Positions 45,590 through 55,695 of a stretch of DNA of 64,000 nt are shown piece after piece. Every line of letters starts with the position of its first letter. The stretch's first letter is position 1. The stretch is from Synechococcus sp. MU1617. GTDB taxonomy: Bacteria; Cyanobacteriota; Cyanobacteriia; PCC-6307; Cyanobiaceae. The stretch is taken from positions 124,001 through 188,000 of the forward strand of contig NZ_VTLB01000001.1 of NCBI RefSeq assembly GCF_020514235.1. Direction: 5' to 3'. The notes below the pieces were generated by a model. That model was given only the letters and a program-made list of their open reading frames with translations, searched no databases and was not told where the DNA came from. Both the position numbers and the translations under genes were made by a program.

Positions 45590-45838
45590 TCAAACCCTTG
45601 GAACGATGTGAGTCACGAGGTCAGCTTTGACCCAGCTGGTGACGTGGTTATTCACATAGGTCACCTGGAAAAACAAAGGGGTCTTTGTGCTTTTGGCGCT
45701 GCCCATAACGTGAATCACGTCAGCCATATGCCAGGACCCGTCCATGTTCTTGATGATCACGGACATTCCCGCTTTGACGTGGTTAAAGATCGGATCCGGC
45801 TTAGGAGCTGCAACAGCGCTCGAGTAACCAGCTGACAT
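45590..45838 (-). CDS. DUF3104 family protein
   Basis: 82 residues from the ATG at 45838; an upstream ATG at 45883 is possible. The core HVKAGMSVIIKNMDGSWHMADVIHVMGS, then SWVKADLVTHIV, fits DUF3104, which I know mainly from marine Synechococcus genomes, where it occurs in several copies. The fold looks like a small SH3-type beta barrel. Function unknown. Its presence supports the host assignment and the accessory nature of this stretch. Confidence 0.7.
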   Translation of the reverse strand: MSAGYSSAVAAPKPDPIFNHVKAGMSVIIKNMDGSWHMADVIHVMGSAKSTKTPLFFQVTYVNNHVTSWVKADLVTHIVPRV

Positions 45839-45977
45839 ACCACTTGAACCAGGCGCCTGTATTAACGCTTGGGAGGAAGCCAAACCCCACTAAGAGGGAA
45901 TCAAGGTTCCTTTAAGGACGGTCACTCAGTGATTGATGACACGTGTTCTGTCTCCTAAACAGGAATAAAAACGAAAT

Positions 45978-46045
45978 GCCGGCTGCATGAGGGTCAAGCC
46001 GGTGGCGGAGTTGCGTCCGTTTTCGCTCGACGCGATGCGACTCCG
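45978..46045 (+). ncRNA. Candidate structured RNA with two hairpins
   Basis: Two adjacent stems and no ORF. First: GCCGGC (45978-45983) with GCCGGT (45998-46003). Second: CGGAGTTGCGTC (46006-46017) with GATGCGACTCCG (46034-46045), 12 pairs including two G-U, 16-base loop. A further GC palindrome with a T-run at 46097-46112 could end the transcript. G-U pairs on this strand make the + strand the better RNA; strand and ends remain unproven. Confidence 0.35.
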
Positions 46046-46096
46046 TCCGGGCAGCGCACCTAGCGATACATAGAGCAGCCATAAGCATCACTCACC

Positions 46097-46112
46097 AAAA
46101 GCGCGCTTTTTT
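46097..46112 (+). terminator. Short GC palindrome with T-run
   Basis: AAAAGCGCGCTTTTTT: a fully palindromic core followed by extra T. It is short but has terminator form, about 50 bases after the candidate structured RNA. Confidence 0.4.
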
Positions 46113-46418
46113 GCGTGCAGATTGTCGAGGTTCGCTCAAAACCAAGTCAGCCACGCAATCTTTTGCTGCTGAAGCCACAGACGATCAGCTTGGCCAAATA
46201 AGCACTAACACTCAGGAATGGTCCGAGTTAGTGGTCTACAACGGATTTGCGGCAGGGACTGATACGGCGTCCATGCCGATTGCAGCAGAGTGAATCGTCT
46301 AAACACTCTGCGCATCCTGGCCATTTCCCCCGCTTCTTTCCTGAAGGGGGAGATGGCTCCTATGGGGCGATAACGAGCTTCCGTCTGCCCTGCGTTCAGA
46401 GCTAGTTGAGCGCTGAAC

Positions 46419-46670
46419 TCAACTGCGGAAGTTGAACTCCAGCTTGTTTTTGGGCTTTTGATATTTGATCACATTCATCACCTGAAGACCGGTATTTTCG
46501 GACTTCCTTTCTTCAGCGAGCGCTTTAAGGATCATTGAGCCGGAGGCTTGCCAGTCGTGATTCACTTCGATCAGCTCCTTGGCTCGTGAATAATATTCGG
46601 CAGCCTGAGCCAAATGATTAGACTTTTGATTCAAAGCTTTTGATGATATAGCCGTTGTGATGGACTTCAA
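46419..46670 (-). CDS. Small hypothetical protein, 83 aa
   Basis: ATG at 46670. The helical, Ala/Lys/Glu-rich sequence (LAQAAEYYSRAKELIEVNHD, then SMILKALAEERKSENTGLQV) ends in a short basic stretch. The pattern AAEYYSRAKELIE resembles a single TPR-like helix pair, but that is only suggestive. No family recognised. It is followed upstream by the secreted-type gene at 46731 on the same strand. Confidence 0.5.
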   Translation of the reverse strand: MKSITTAISSKALNQKSNHLAQAAEYYSRAKELIEVNHDWQASGSMILKALAEERKSENTGLQVMNVIKYQKPKNKLEFNFRS

Positions 46671-46730
46671 CTCGTCTCGGTGAACTATACAGCATGCTTT
46701 TGCAATTGAAAGGTTCCTTATGCGGGGTCT

Positions 46731-47027
46731 CTAGCGGCGCGCTCTTTTGTAGAGGGCTTGATTTACGAGCGGAAAGGCATAGGGCATTTGGTTGATTTCA
46801 TTCTTGATGGCTGAAAAGCAGGTGGCGGAGCCGTCCGAATAGCCATCTTCGAGAATGCTTGCTTTGGCCTGTTGAAGGGTTAATCCATCCCGCATTCCCG
46901 CTTCAAGGTTGAATGCCGCCTCATAGCTTTGGCAGCCACCAGATTGCGCTTGCATGCTTTGACCAAACAGCAACAGCGTCAGACCAGCAAGGCCAGCAAA
47001 ACCCTTCCTAAGCAACCCGACTGACGG
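46731..47027 (-). CDS. Secreted small hypothetical protein, 98 aa
   Basis: ATG at 47027 places a signal peptide at the front (LLRKGFAGLAGLTLLLFGQS then MQAQS as the likely cleavage region). The mature part has two Cys (GGCQSYEAAF and SATCFSAI), likely a disulfide, and conserved-looking EDGYSDGSATCFSAI. The start at 47153 would add residues before the signal. The family is not recognised, but secretion is a good inference. Confidence 0.6.
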   Translation of the reverse strand, partial: PSVGLLRKGFAGLAGLTLLLFGQSMQAQSGGCQSYEAAFNLEAGMRDGLTLQQAKASILEDGYSDGSATCFSAIKNEINQMPYAFPLVNQALYKRARR

Positions 47028-47206
47028 CATATAAGGTGATTGATTGGTCGACGGCTGCTTGATCTGGGCGAAGGTCTCACCCCTATTGCCCGCTCCCAGA
47101 CATGTTGCCTTGAGATCATATTTGCCATAAGAGTTGCCTTCAAATCTCAACATTTTGAATCTTTAACTTTTCACAGTTCCAAGTTGCTGGCGCGATATAT
47201 TTAGTC

Positions 47207-47713
47207 ATGGGCGACCCTACACTTGTCATACGGCAGCTGATCAACGAACTTCGGGATGACATGTCCGAAGCAGGACGTGAACTGAGAAATCGGAACGCTT
47301 GGGATCTTCAATGTCCCGTCGTCATCATTGACGCCCGAACCGAACCCAACCGGGTTGTTCGAACGTCGGTGCGTGGCATTACCGGTGCCATAGCCACCAG
47401 CAACGTGATCGACGATCCGTTGATGCGCTCCTTTCTGGAGCGCTTCCGTGAGGTTGGTGCTGATCAAGCGCTGGACGAATTTCTGAGGGGTCCAGAGGCA
47501 GAACGCTTCGCGGAACTCTGGGACATTTACAACGACGAAGCCCAACAGCAGGGTTTAGCGGTCTGGTCCCACAGTGACGCCGCCAGATTTGTACTCAAGT
47601 CGAAAACCTGTTTTGGCGATGGTCAGTTGGCCTGTGTGGCCATCACTTCCGGCGGCCATCGCGATGCCCACGACGTTCTCACCTTTTCTGTGGATGCCTG
47701 CTGGTTGTCTTGA
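47207..47713 (+). CDS. Hypothetical protein, 168 aa
   Basis: 168 residues, soluble, alpha/beta. Blocks include LQCPVVIIDARTEPNRVVRTSV, DPLMRSFLERFREVGADQALD and VLKSKTCFGDGQLACVAITSG. Good composition throughout makes coding near certain. I do not recognise the family. It is divergent from the secreted protein gene and convergent with the small membrane protein at 47744. Confidence 0.65.
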   Translation: MGDPTLVIRQLINELRDDMSEAGRELRNRNAWDLQCPVVIIDARTEPNRVVRTSVRGITGAIATSNVIDDPLMRSFLERFREVGADQALDEFLRGPEAERFAELWDIYNDEAQQQGLAVWSHSDAARFVLKSKTCFGDGQLACVAITSGGHRDAHDVLTFSVDACWLS

Positions 47714-47743
47714 GATCCCGCTCGGTCTCAAACACACCAGAAA

Positions 47744-47878
47744 TCAGGAACGAATCAGTTGCACAACAACCAAAAGAGCTGAAGCTGCCAGTGGCCAAAG
47801 CAACCAGGTCAACTGAGGAACGGTTAGCGCGAGCACCAGTCCGATCACAAAGAAAATCAGAAAACGGCCGAGGGTCAT
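47744..47878 (-). CDS. Small membrane protein, 44 aa
   Basis: ATG at 47878 gives two hydrophobic stretches (TLGRFLIFFVIGLVLALTV and WLLWPLAASALLVVVQLI), probably a helical hairpin. A longer start at 48004 would add an implausible Ser/Cys-rich segment that overlaps the upstream zinc-ribbon gene. No family recognised. Confidence 0.5.
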   Translation of the reverse strand: MTLGRFLIFFVIGLVLALTVPQLTWLLWPLAASALLVVVQLIRS

Positions 47879-47918
47879 GAAGGCACCAATACCGAAGTAT
47901 TGAACCAAAAACACCGCT

Positions 47919-48155
47919 CTAGGCCAGTTTTTCGTGCCTCGATCTGGGAGCGGGTTCTGGGTTGAACAGGATGGGGATCGATGAGACCACGAGCACTCCG
48001 CCAACTGTGAGCAACACCAGCAGCGGGATGGGCCGGACCAGCGGCTGACGCTGTAACGGTGTCGCGCAACTGGAGCAGAGCGGAATCACGCCTTTGGTGG
48101 GACGCAACACCAAGGCCGGGCCGCAACAGCAGGACGGACAGCGATAGCGCGGCAT
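47919..48155 (-). CDS. Zinc-ribbon and membrane-helix protein, 78 aa
   Basis: ATG at 48155. The N-terminus has CPSCCCGPAL and CSSCATPL, a two-CxxC zinc ribbon. One helix follows (PLLVLLTVGGVLVVSSIPIL) with a short basic tail. Such ribbon-plus-helix proteins are often small envelope or regulatory proteins. It is divergent from mfd and followed by the 44-residue membrane protein gene. Confidence 0.6.
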   Translation of the reverse strand: MPRYRCPSCCCGPALVLRPTKGVIPLCSSCATPLQRQPLVRPIPLLVLLTVGGVLVVSSIPILFNPEPAPRSRHEKLA

Positions 48156-48219
48156 CGACCAGTGGAACGCAGCTTCTGGCACCTTATTGCGAAGATCATG
48201 GATTGCCGAGGCCTGCTCC

Positions 48220-51200
48220 ATGCCGCTCCGTTCCCTGGTGACCAAGTTGCAGGAAACTGCTCTCACCGGTGAGCTTGATGAGCGCTCAAGCCGCGCTGAA
48301 CGTCTGTTGATGCGCGGAGCAGGTCGTTGCAGCCGCGCTCTTGTGGCCAGTGCGCTAAGTCAACGACGGGGCGCACCTCTGCTGGTGGTGGTGCCGACGC
48401 TTGAGGAAGCAGGCCGCTGGACAGCGCTACTGGAATTGATGGGGTGGAGCCAAGCCAGCCTGTATCCCACCAGCGAAGGCTCTCCCTATGAACCTTTTGA
48501 TCCCACGAGCGAAATCACCTGGGGGCAACTTCAAGTTCTGAGTGACCTGCTTGGGGAGCCCGACGCGTCGTCCTGGGCGATCGTGGCCACGGAACGTTGC
48601 TTGCAGCCTCACCTTCCCCCTCCGGATGTTCTCAAAAAGAAGACGCGCACCTTGCGCAAAGGGGATGAGGTTGATCTGGAGAGTCTTGGTGAGACGCTGG
48701 CTCAGCTCGGTTACGAGCGGGTCACAACCATTGAGCAAGAGGGGAGCTGGAGCCGTCGCGGCGACATTGTCGACATCTTCCCGGTGAGCAGTGAGCTGCC
48801 CGTTCGGCTCGAATTTTTCGGAGAGGAACTCGACAAGCTGCGGGAATTCGATCCCGCCAGCCAACGCTCATTGGACCCCGTCGATGCCCTTCGACTCACA
48901 CCGACAGGATTTGGCCCTCTGATTGCGGACCAGCTCAGGGAGACGATGCCGGATGGACTGGAGCAATTGCTCGGTGCTGAGGAGACAGAGCAACTTCTGA
49001 ACGGTGGAACACCGGAAGGCATGCGCCGGCTGATGGGGCTCGCCTGGGAGCACCCCGCATCGTTACTCGACTACCTCCCTGCCACCACAACGGTGGTGAT
49101 CGATGAACGACGTCACGGCTTGGCCCACGGACAACAGTGGCTCAGCCATGTGGAGGAACACCACCGCGACATGGCCGCTGAGGCGGGCCTGGACGATGGC
49201 GAACGTGATCAGCTCTGGCCAGCGGTTCTGCACCGTGGGATTGAATCCGCCTACGGACTGACGAAGGTGTTCCATGGCTTTGACATGGCTGAACTGCTGG
49301 AAGTTGATCAGCACCCCAACAGCTTTGACCTCGCCAGCCGACCTGTTGCGGCTTACCCCAACCAATTCGGAAAGCTCGGGGAACTAATCAAGGGATTTCA
49401 AACCGACCGCACGGCGGTTTGGTTGGTGTCTGCGCAACCCAGCCGAGCGGTTGCTCTGCTGGAGGAGCACGACTGCATCAGTCGGTTTGTACCAAATGCC
49501 GGAGACAGCAATGCCATTGCCCGTCTGATTGAGCAGAACACCCCCGTCGCATTGAAGGTGAGGGGAACAGCAGAACTTGAGGGTTTGCAGCTGCCGGCCT
49601 GGCGGATTGCGCTGGTCACCGACCGTGAATTCTTTGGCCAACAGAGCCTCAGTTCCAGTGGTTACGTGCGCCGACGCCGCAAGGCAGCAAGCCGCACAGT
49701 TGATCCCAACAAGATGCGACCGGGCGACTTCGTGGTTCATCGGAACCATGGCATCGGCCGCTTCAAAGCCATGGAAAAACTCGCGATGTCAGGCGACATC
49801 CGCGACTACCTCGTTGTGCAGTACGCCGACGGAATCCTTCGTGTCGCCGCCGATCAACTCGGCAGTCTGGGTCGTTACCGCGCCACGACTGAAACACCCC
49901 CGCAGCTCAACCGCATGGGTGGAACAGCCTGGAACAAGGCCAAAGAGAGGGCCAAGAAAGCGGTCCGCAAGGTTGCCCTTGATTTAGTGAAGCTGTACGC
50001 AGAGCGGCAACAGGCTGCCGGATTTGCCTTCCCAACCGACGGACCCTGGCAGGTGGAATTGGAGGAGTCATTCCCCTATGAACCGACGCCGGATCAACTG
50101 AAGGCCACGGCCGACGTGAAACGGGACATGGAACGGCAGGAACCGATGGACCGACTGGTGTGCGGTGACGTTGGCTTCGGCAAGACCGAAGTTGCGATCC
50201 GCGCCATCTTCAAAGCCATCACCGCCGGAAAACAGGTGGCGATGCTGGCCCCTACGACGGTGTTGGCTCAGCAGCACTGGCGCACGCTGTCGGAACGATT
50301 CGCGCCCTATCCGATCAAGGTGGCTCTGCTGAATCGTTTCCGAACAGCATCGGAACGCAAAACCATTCTCGATGGTCTGAAGCAGGGAACCATCGACGCG
50401 GTGGTGGGAACCCACCAGTTGCTCAGCAAAGGAGCGTCGTTTCAAGAGCTTGGCCTGTTGGTTGTGGATGAAGAACAGCGCTTCGGTGTGAACCAGAAGG
50501 AAAAGATCAAAGTGCTGCGGAAGGATGTGGACGTTCTCACCCTGTCGGCAACGCCGATCCCCAGAACCCTTTACATGAGTCTTTCGGGCGTGAGGGAGAT
50601 GAGCCTGATCACCACACCACCGCCGCTGCGCCGTCCGATCAAGACGCACCTCGCCTCTCTTGATCCGGAGGCGGTGCGCAGCGCCATTCGCCAGGAACTG
50701 GATCGTGGGGGCCAGGTGTTTTACGTGGTTCCTCGGGTCGAAGGAATCGAAGACGTGGCTTCGGGCCTACGGGAGATGCTGCCGGGCCTGAAACTGTTGG
50801 TGGCTCACGGTCAGATGGCCGAAGGTGAGCTGGAAAGCGCCATGGTGGCGTTCAATGCCGGCGAAGCCGACGTGATGCTCTGCACCACGATTGTTGAAAG
50901 CGGTCTGGACATCCCGCGCGTCAACACGATCCTGATTGAAGACGCCCACCGTTTTGGCCTTGCCCAGCTGTATCAACTGCGGGGACGGGTGGGCCGCAGT
51001 GGGATTCAGGCCCATGCCTGGTTGTTCTATCCCGGCAATGGATCGCTGAGCGACAGTGCGCGTCAGAGGCTTCGCGCCATTCAGGAGTTCGCCCAACTGG
51101 GCAGTGGTTATCAGCTCGCCATGCGGGATATGGAGATCCGCGGGGTCGGCAATCTGCTCGGCGTGCAGCAGAGCGGCCAGATGGAAACCATCGGCTTTGA

Positions 51201-51798
51201 CCTTTATATGGAAATGCTGCAGGAATCTCTGGCTGAAATTCAGGGTCAAGACATCCCCAGTGTTGAAGACACGCAAGTTGACCTCCCCGTCACGGCCTTT
51301 GTGCCTGCTGACTGGATCACTGATCCCGATGAAAAAATCGCGGCCTATCGAGCTGCAGCGGACTGCCTGACGGCGGAAGCCCTTGTGGAGCTGGCTGCCG
51401 GTTGGGCCGATCGTTACGGAGCGCTGCCTGCTGCCGTGGTGTCACTTCTGCAGCTGATGGAGCTCAAACTTCTTGCGAAGCGGTGTGGCTTCTCGAGGAT
51501 CAAACCGGAGAAGCCCAACGTGGTGTTCGAAACCCCCATGGAGGAGCCGGCGTTCCGTTTACTGCGCCAGGGGTTGCCCCAGCACCTGCATGGCCGTTTG
51601 GTGTATCAGGCCGGCAGCGGCATACAACACAAGGTGATGGCCCGAGGTCTCGGTGTTCTCCCCATGGAGAAGCAACTGGAACAGCTGATGGAATGGCTCC
51701 GTCTGATGGCAGCCCAGATTCCCGACGCCGATGGCAAAACCGAGTCACAGCGGCAGGCGGAGCTGCGGGTCAAGAACGCAGAGGTGGTTCAGGTCTGA
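48220..51798 (+). CDS. mfd: Transcription-repair coupling factor Mfd
   Basis: 1192 residues from the ATG at 48220. UvrB-like N-terminal module ([19 protein letters not shown]), RNA-polymerase-interaction domain ([17 protein letters not shown], about 510), then helicase motifs: Walker [34 protein letters not shown], and the C-terminal TRCF domain. Mfd dislodges stalled RNA polymerase and recruits UvrA. Length and domain order are typical. An ATG-like start at 48187 would overlap the opposite-strand gene more. Confidence 0.96.
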   Translation: MPLRSLVTKLQETALTGELDERSSRAERLLMRGAGRCSRALVASALSQRRGAPLLVVVPTLEEAGRWTALLELMGWSQASLYPTSEGSPYEPFDPTSEITWGQLQVLSDLLGEPDASSWAIVATERCLQPHLPPPDVLKKKTRTLRKGDEVDLESLGETLAQLGYERVTTIEQEGSWSRRGDIVDIFPVSSELPVRLEFFGEELDKLREFDPASQRSLDPVDALRLTPTGFGPLIADQLRETMPDGLEQLLGAEETEQLLNGGTPEGMRRLMGLAWEHPASLLDYLPATTTVVIDERRHGLAHGQQWLSHVEEHHRDMAAEAGLDDGERDQLWPAVLHRGIESAYGLTKVFHGFDMAELLEVDQHPNSFDLASRPVAAYPNQFGKLGELIKGFQTDRTAVWLVSAQPSRAVALLEEHDCISRFVPNAGDSNAIARLIEQNTPVALKVRGTAELEGLQLPAWRIALVTDREFFGQQSLSSSGYVRRRRKAASRTVDPNKMRPGDFVVHRNHGIGRFKAMEKLAMSGDIRDYLVVQYADGILRVAADQLGSLGRYRATTETPPQLNRMGGTAWNKAKERAKKAVRKVALDLVKLYAERQQAAGFAFPTDGPWQVELEESFPYEPTPDQLKATADVKRDMERQEPMDRLVCGDVGFGKTEVAIRAIFKAITAGKQVAMLAPTTVLAQQHWRTLSERFAPYPIKVALLNRFRTASERKTILDGLKQGTIDAVVGTHQLLSKGASFQELGLLVVDEEQRFGVNQKEKIKVLRKDVDVLTLSATPIPRTLYMSLSGVREMSLITTPPPLRRPIKTHLASLDPEAVRSAIRQELDRGGQVFYVVPRVEGIEDVASGLREMLPGLKLLVAHGQMAEGELESAMVAFNAGEADVMLCTTIVESGLDIPRVNTILIEDAHRFGLAQLYQLRGRVGRSGIQAHAWLFYPGNGSLSDSARQRLRAIQEFAQLGSGYQLAMRDMEIRGVGNLLGVQQSGQMETIGFDLYMEMLQESLAEIQGQDIPSVEDTQVDLPVTAFVPADWITDPDEKIAAYRAAADCLTAEALVELAAGWADRYGALPAAVVSLLQLMELKLLAKRCGFSRIKPEKPNVVFETPMEEPAFRLLRQGLPQHLHGRLVYQAGSGIQHKVMARGLGVLPMEKQLEQLMEWLRLMAAQIPDADGKTESQRQAELRVKNAEVVQV

Positions 51799-51877
51799 GC
51801 TTTGAACCCAATTCTGAGAAAAACGTTACCAACCACGCAATTCTTCGTTACATTGGTCTGAACGAAATCCTTTGGAC

Positions 51878-52045
51878 ATGGGTGAATTCGTCGAGATCGG
51901 TGCTGGTGGCGTCTCTCTGGAACTGATCAGCGGCGTTTTCTGTGCCACGGCACTCGGTGTGTATGCCCTCTTCCAACCTGATGCCTCAGACGACGACGAC
52001 TCCAACGGTGGTGGTGGCGGCGGATTGATGCAGCCGATCTCCTGA
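51878..52045 (+). CDS. Small membrane protein with Asp/Gly-rich tail, 55 aa
   Basis: ATG at 51878. One hydrophobic segment (LELISGVFCATALGVYALF) then an acidic and Gly-rich tail (DASDDDDSNGGGGGG) and LMQPIS. The strong N-terminal and tail features make coding credible. No family recognised; probably a thylakoid or plasma membrane micro-protein. It lies between mfd and ctpB, ending 1 base before the convergent ctpB stop. Confidence 0.6.
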   Translation: MGEFVEIGAGGVSLELISGVFCATALGVYALFQPDASDDDDSNGGGGGGLMQPIS

Positions 52046-52046
52046 T

Positions 52047-53396
52047 CTACTGCAGCGCGTAGCTGAGATTGGCCCGGCCCGGCTGATACGTGGTGCCCGT
52101 CTGAGGTCTGTTCAACTGTTTCAACAGGGTCCCCTCAGCCGTCCTGTACTGGCTGTCTTTCTCGGTTCCAAGGTCTTCAACCGAGAAATTCTTGAGCTCC
52201 TTCTCCGACATCGCTGCATTGATGTCCGGTTGGATCCCGTTCTTGTGAATATCAGTTCCCTTCGGAGTCAGATATTTGGCGATCGTGACCGTCAAACCGG
52301 ATCCATCGGCAAGGCCGCGAACAGCCTGAACAAGACCCTTGCCAAAGGTCTTCTGACCGACGAGCTGCGCACGGGAATTGTCCTGGAGGGCCCCTGAAAG
52401 AATTTCGCTGGCACTGGCAGATCCTTGGTCAATCAGCACCACCATGGGTTTGTCGGTGATCGCATTGCCCGTGGCGCGCCTCACATCGCGGATTCCTTCA
52501 CGGGTTCGGGTGCTGACAATGGTGCCTTCGTTGAGCCATTGGCGGGCGATGTCCACGCTGGCCTCGAGCAGGCCGCCTGGATTGCTGCGCAGATCCAGCA
52601 CATAGCCCTCAGCAGCCTGCGATTCAAGATCCTTGATGGCCGCACGCATCTCACGCGTGGCGTTGGCATTGAATTGCTTAAGACGGATGTAGCCCACCTT
52701 GCGGCCGTTGGGCGCTGTGTTGAGCATGGCTTTCACGGCATGAATCTCAATCCGCGCCCGTTTCAGCGGCACATTCAGCACCTGACCCTGGCGCCTGAGT
52801 CCCAGCACCACATCGGTGCCCTCAGGGCCTCGGATCAACTTGACGGCGTCCTCGGTGGTCATGCCTTTGGTGGAGGCACCATCAATGGAGACAATCACAT
52901 CCTTGGGCTGAACGCCCGCACGGGATGCAGGGGTGCCCTCAATCGGGGAGACAACAATCAGCTCCTTCGTGTCTTTGTCGAGACTGAGCTGGATCCCCAC
53001 GCCCATCAGCTCACCGGAGGTGTCGATCTGCATTTCCTTGAATTCCTTCGGATCAAGGAAACGCGTGTAGGGATCATCAAGGCTGGCCAGCATGCCGCGG
53101 ATCGCCTCGTAGGACTCGGCGCTGCCCCCATAAGACTTGCTGAGCAGATTGCTCCGCAATTGGCGCCACGTTCTTTCGTCGTAGGAACCCGTCGAATCCA
53201 GGTAATCGCGATAAACGATCTGCCAGACCTGATCAATCACCTCCTTGGGGCTGTCGTGGATGGATCCGCCGGAGGCCGATGGCAGGGAGAGGCCCGGTGA
53301 ACTGATGCCCATGGCGGTGACCACACCGCCGACACCAAGCATCATCAGCAACGGAGTCGATCGGACCAAAGAACGCAGGCGCTGACTCCGAACCAT
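52047..53396 (-). CDS. ctpB: Carboxyl-terminal processing protease, CtpB type
   Basis: 449 residues: N-terminal signal/anchor (LLMMLGVGGVVTAMGI), PDZ domain (GVGIQLSLDKDTKELIVVSP, about 131-215), and an S41 catalytic core with Ser in GSASASEILSGAL and Lys in GQKTFGKGLVQ. In cyanobacteria CtpA matures D1; this form looks closer to CtpB, but the paralogue cannot be fixed from sequence alone. It is last in the run VOC-UDG-ispG-ctpB. Confidence 0.85.
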   Translation of the reverse strand: MVRSQRLRSLVRSTPLLMMLGVGGVVTAMGISSPGLSLPSASGGSIHDSPKEVIDQVWQIVYRDYLDSTGSYDERTWRQLRSNLLSKSYGGSAESYEAIRGMLASLDDPYTRFLDPKEFKEMQIDTSGELMGVGIQLSLDKDTKELIVVSPIEGTPASRAGVQPKDVIVSIDGASTKGMTTEDAVKLIRGPEGTDVVLGLRRQGQVLNVPLKRARIEIHAVKAMLNTAPNGRKVGYIRLKQFNANATREMRAAIKDLESQAAEGYVLDLRSNPGGLLEASVDIARQWLNEGTIVSTRTREGIRDVRRATGNAITDKPMVVLIDQGSASASEILSGALQDNSRAQLVGQKTFGKGLVQAVRGLADGSGLTVTIAKYLTPKGTDIHKNGIQPDINAAMSEKELKNFSVEDLGTEKDSQYRTAEGTLLKQLNRPQTGTTYQPGRANLSYALQ

Positions 53397-53430
53397 GGCC
53401 CTTCAGGACTGATTCTTCAGCCTAACGAGA

Positions 53431-54627
53431 TCAGGCGGGCTCCACCCAGCGACCGTCCTCTTTGATCAACTGGATCAGGGCTTCGACGCCTTCTGCCTCG
53501 GGCACCTTGCGGATTTCATCACGACCGCGATACAGCGAAATCACGCCCGGGGTTTTTCCCACATAGCCGTAATCAGCATCGGCCATCTCGCCGGGACCAT
53601 TGACGATGCATCCCATCACGGCGATGTCGAGGCCCGTGAGGTGGGACGTGGCGTTGCGCACCTTATGCAGCACCTCCTCGAGATTGAACAGGGTGCGACC
53701 GCAGCTGGGGCAGGCGACGTACTCCACCATGGTCTTGCGCAGACCCAGGGATTGAAGAATCGAGTAGCAGACGGGGATTTCCTTTTCGGGGGCCTCCGTC
53801 AGTGAGACCCGGAGGGTGTCTCCCAACCCATCGGCCAGCAGGGTGGCGATGCCGGCGGTGCTTTTGATCCGCCCGTAATCACCGTCACCGGCTTCGGTCA
53901 CGCCCAGGTGCAGGGGGTAGTTGAAGCCTTCCTTGTCCATGGTGTCCGCCATCAGGCGGTAGGCGGCGAGCATCACTGGCGCCCGCGAGGCCTTCATCGA
54001 AATCACGATGTTGTGGAAATCGAGCTCATGGCAGATCCGCACAAATTCCATCGCTGATTCGACCATCCCCTCAGGGGTGTCGCCATAGGTGAACAGCATC
54101 CGCTCCGCCAGGGAGCCGTGGTTCACACCGATGCGAAGCGCTTTGTTCTGGTCCCTCAGCAGGGTCACCAGGGGCTCGAACGTTTCCCGGATGCGCTGGC
54201 CAATGGCGGCAAATTCTTCCGGGGTGAATTCCTGTCGATTCGGATCAGGCTTGTCGAAAATGAACAAACCGGGATTGATCCGAACCTTGTCGACGTGCTG
54301 GGCAACTTCCAGGGCGATCTTGATGCCGTTGTGATGGACATCCGCCACCAGGGGAACGGTGCAGCCGCGCTGGCGAAGCTCCTGACGGATCTGTCCCATC
54401 GCCTTGGCATGAGCCATTGACGGAGTCGTCACCCGCACAATCTCACTGCCTGCTTCGGCCAGGCGGATGATGCCTGCCACAGCAGCCTCGATATCGAGGG
54501 TGTCCTCGTTGATCATCGACTGCACCACGATTGGGTGCTCACTGCCCATGGGCACATCACCGACCATCACGGTGCGGGTCACACGGCGGTGGATCTGGGT
54601 GTCGTAGCGCCGATCCAGGGCAGTCAT
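53431..54627 (-). CDS. ispG: 4-hydroxy-3-methylbut-2-enyl diphosphate synthase
   Basis: About 398 residues from the ATG at 54627; a GTG at 54660 is an alternative that overlaps the UDG gene. It has the Fe-S motif [14 protein letters not shown] and later [11 protein letters not shown], plus the TIM-barrel start [13 protein letters not shown]. IspG is the sixth enzyme of the MEP isoprenoid pathway, which supplies carotenoids, phytol and quinones. It carries the ferredoxin-linked plant/cyanobacterial pattern. ctpB follows. Confidence 0.94.
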   Translation of the reverse strand: MTALDRRYDTQIHRRVTRTVMVGDVPMGSEHPIVVQSMINEDTLDIEAAVAGIIRLAEAGSEIVRVTTPSMAHAKAMGQIRQELRQRGCTVPLVADVHHNGIKIALEVAQHVDKVRINPGLFIFDKPDPNRQEFTPEEFAAIGQRIRETFEPLVTLLRDQNKALRIGVNHGSLAERMLFTYGDTPEGMVESAMEFVRICHELDFHNIVISMKASRAPVMLAAYRLMADTMDKEGFNYPLHLGVTEAGDGDYGRIKSTAGIATLLADGLGDTLRVSLTEAPEKEIPVCYSILQSLGLRKTMVEYVACPSCGRTLFNLEEVLHKVRNATSHLTGLDIAVMGCIVNGPGEMADADYGYVGKTPGVISLYRGRDEIRKVPEAEGVEALIQLIKEDGRWVEPA

Positions 54628-54647
54628 GGGGCCGGTGGTGAAGCGCG

Positions 54648-55211
54648 TCAACGTTCGCACAGCCTGCGCCGAACTGCGTCGAGATCCTGTCGGGTCAGAT
54701 CCAGGGGGGCGCCGGCTGCTTTGGAGGGATTACGCAACAGGTATGAGGGGTGAAAAATCGGCATCACCGCCCGTTCATTCCAGATCTGCCACTGACCACG
54801 AAGCTGGGTCATGCCCCCCTTGATTCCAAGGATGGCCTCCACAGCAGTGGCTCCTGTTAACACGATCACTTTTGGGTTGACAGCAGCCAGTTGCAGGTCA
54901 AGCCAGAACCGGCAGGCAGCCAACTCAGCTTTTTTCGGTCGTCGATTGTTCGGTGGGCGGCATTTGATTGCATTGCAGATGTAAAGGTCATGCTCTGGAT
55001 CCAGATCCACGTCCCGCAGCAGCTGATCGAGGGCACGTCCTGAACGACCGACAAACGGGGCGCCCTGAGCATCTTCCTGAGCCCCTGGTGCTTCGCCGAT
55101 CAGCATCAGATTCGCCTTGGGATTGCCGCGACTGATCACGACGGCCTGTCGAGTGCTGGCGAGGTCACAAGCTCTGCAGGAACTGCAGTCCTCCAGGTTG
55201 GTGCCGGTCAT
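54648..55211 (-). CDS. Uracil-DNA glycosylase, family 4/5 (Fe-S)
   Basis: 187 residues. N-terminal [10 protein letters not shown] is the Fe-S cluster end of family 4 enzymes, followed by [32 protein letters not shown], and the uracil-recognition end HPSYLLRNP. It removes uracil from DNA. Its GTG/ATG start overlaps the VOC stop by 4 bases, so the pair is translationally coupled. Confidence 0.9.
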   Translation of the reverse strand: MTGTNLEDCSSCRACDLASTRQAVVISRGNPKANLMLIGEAPGAQEDAQGAPFVGRSGRALDQLLRDVDLDPEHDLYICNAIKCRPPNNRRPKKAELAACRFWLDLQLAAVNPKVIVLTGATAVEAILGIKGGMTQLRGQWQIWNERAVMPIFHPSYLLRNPSKAAGAPLDLTRQDLDAVRRRLCER

Positions 55212-55609
55212 GCGATCGAAGCGACAGCAACCAGGGGAGCCAGAAGCAACAGGGGATTGCCCTCCGGGTCGTGGATCCAGGCCTCAGCACCAAAGGGCTC
55301 AAGCCGCGCCTCCTCCAGAATCGATCCACCACGCTGCAGGGCGTTGCTGAGCAGCCGTTGCAGTTCAGGCAGGGGCTCCTGCGATGGGGGGAGTCTCAAA
55401 CAGGGCGCCAGCGCTCGCCCCCGGGCAGGAAAAGAGCGCCGGCGTGAGGGCCTGTAGATCTCCAGCTGGGTGCCATCGCTGAATTGAACGATGCAGTGGT
55501 GCTCCGCTAGCCCAGGATTCAACTTGGCTTGAAACAGCTCGCTATAGAAGGTCGCAAGCCTGGCGCTGTCTTCTGCGGCCAGGACCCAGCTGATCTGTAT
55601 CGCATTCAT
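55208..55609 (-). CDS. VOC-superfamily (glyoxalase-like) protein
   Basis: 133 residues from the ATG at 55609. The pattern ISWVLAAEDSARLATFYSEL, CIVQFSDGTQLEIYRP and EAWIHDPEGNPLLLLAP is a VOC fold with His and Glu candidate ligands. Substrate unknown. It is the first gene of a four-gene minus-strand run and is divergent from the aminotransferase gene. Confidence 0.78.
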   Translation of the reverse strand: MNAIQISWVLAAEDSARLATFYSELFQAKLNPGLAEHHCIVQFSDGTQLEIYRPSRRRSFPARGRALAPCLRLPPSQEPLPELQRLLSNALQRGGSILEEARLEPFGAEAWIHDPEGNPLLLLAPLVAVASIA

Positions 55610-55695
55610 GGGCGCTGAGAAATCACGGTTGTCTGCGACACCATCTGCGGCAGGATGATGTCGTTTTAGACGCGCCGCGGGGAGGTGCGTTACCG

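Noticed and set aside
46111-46293. 60-residue + strand ORF in the small-gene region
   Set aside because: GTG start inside the T-run of a likely terminator and weak composition; no feature supports coding.
46321-46356. Hairpin CCATTTCCCCC/GGGGGAGATGG as a terminator
   Set aside because: The stem is good, but neither strand has a T-run after it, so terminator function is not supported.
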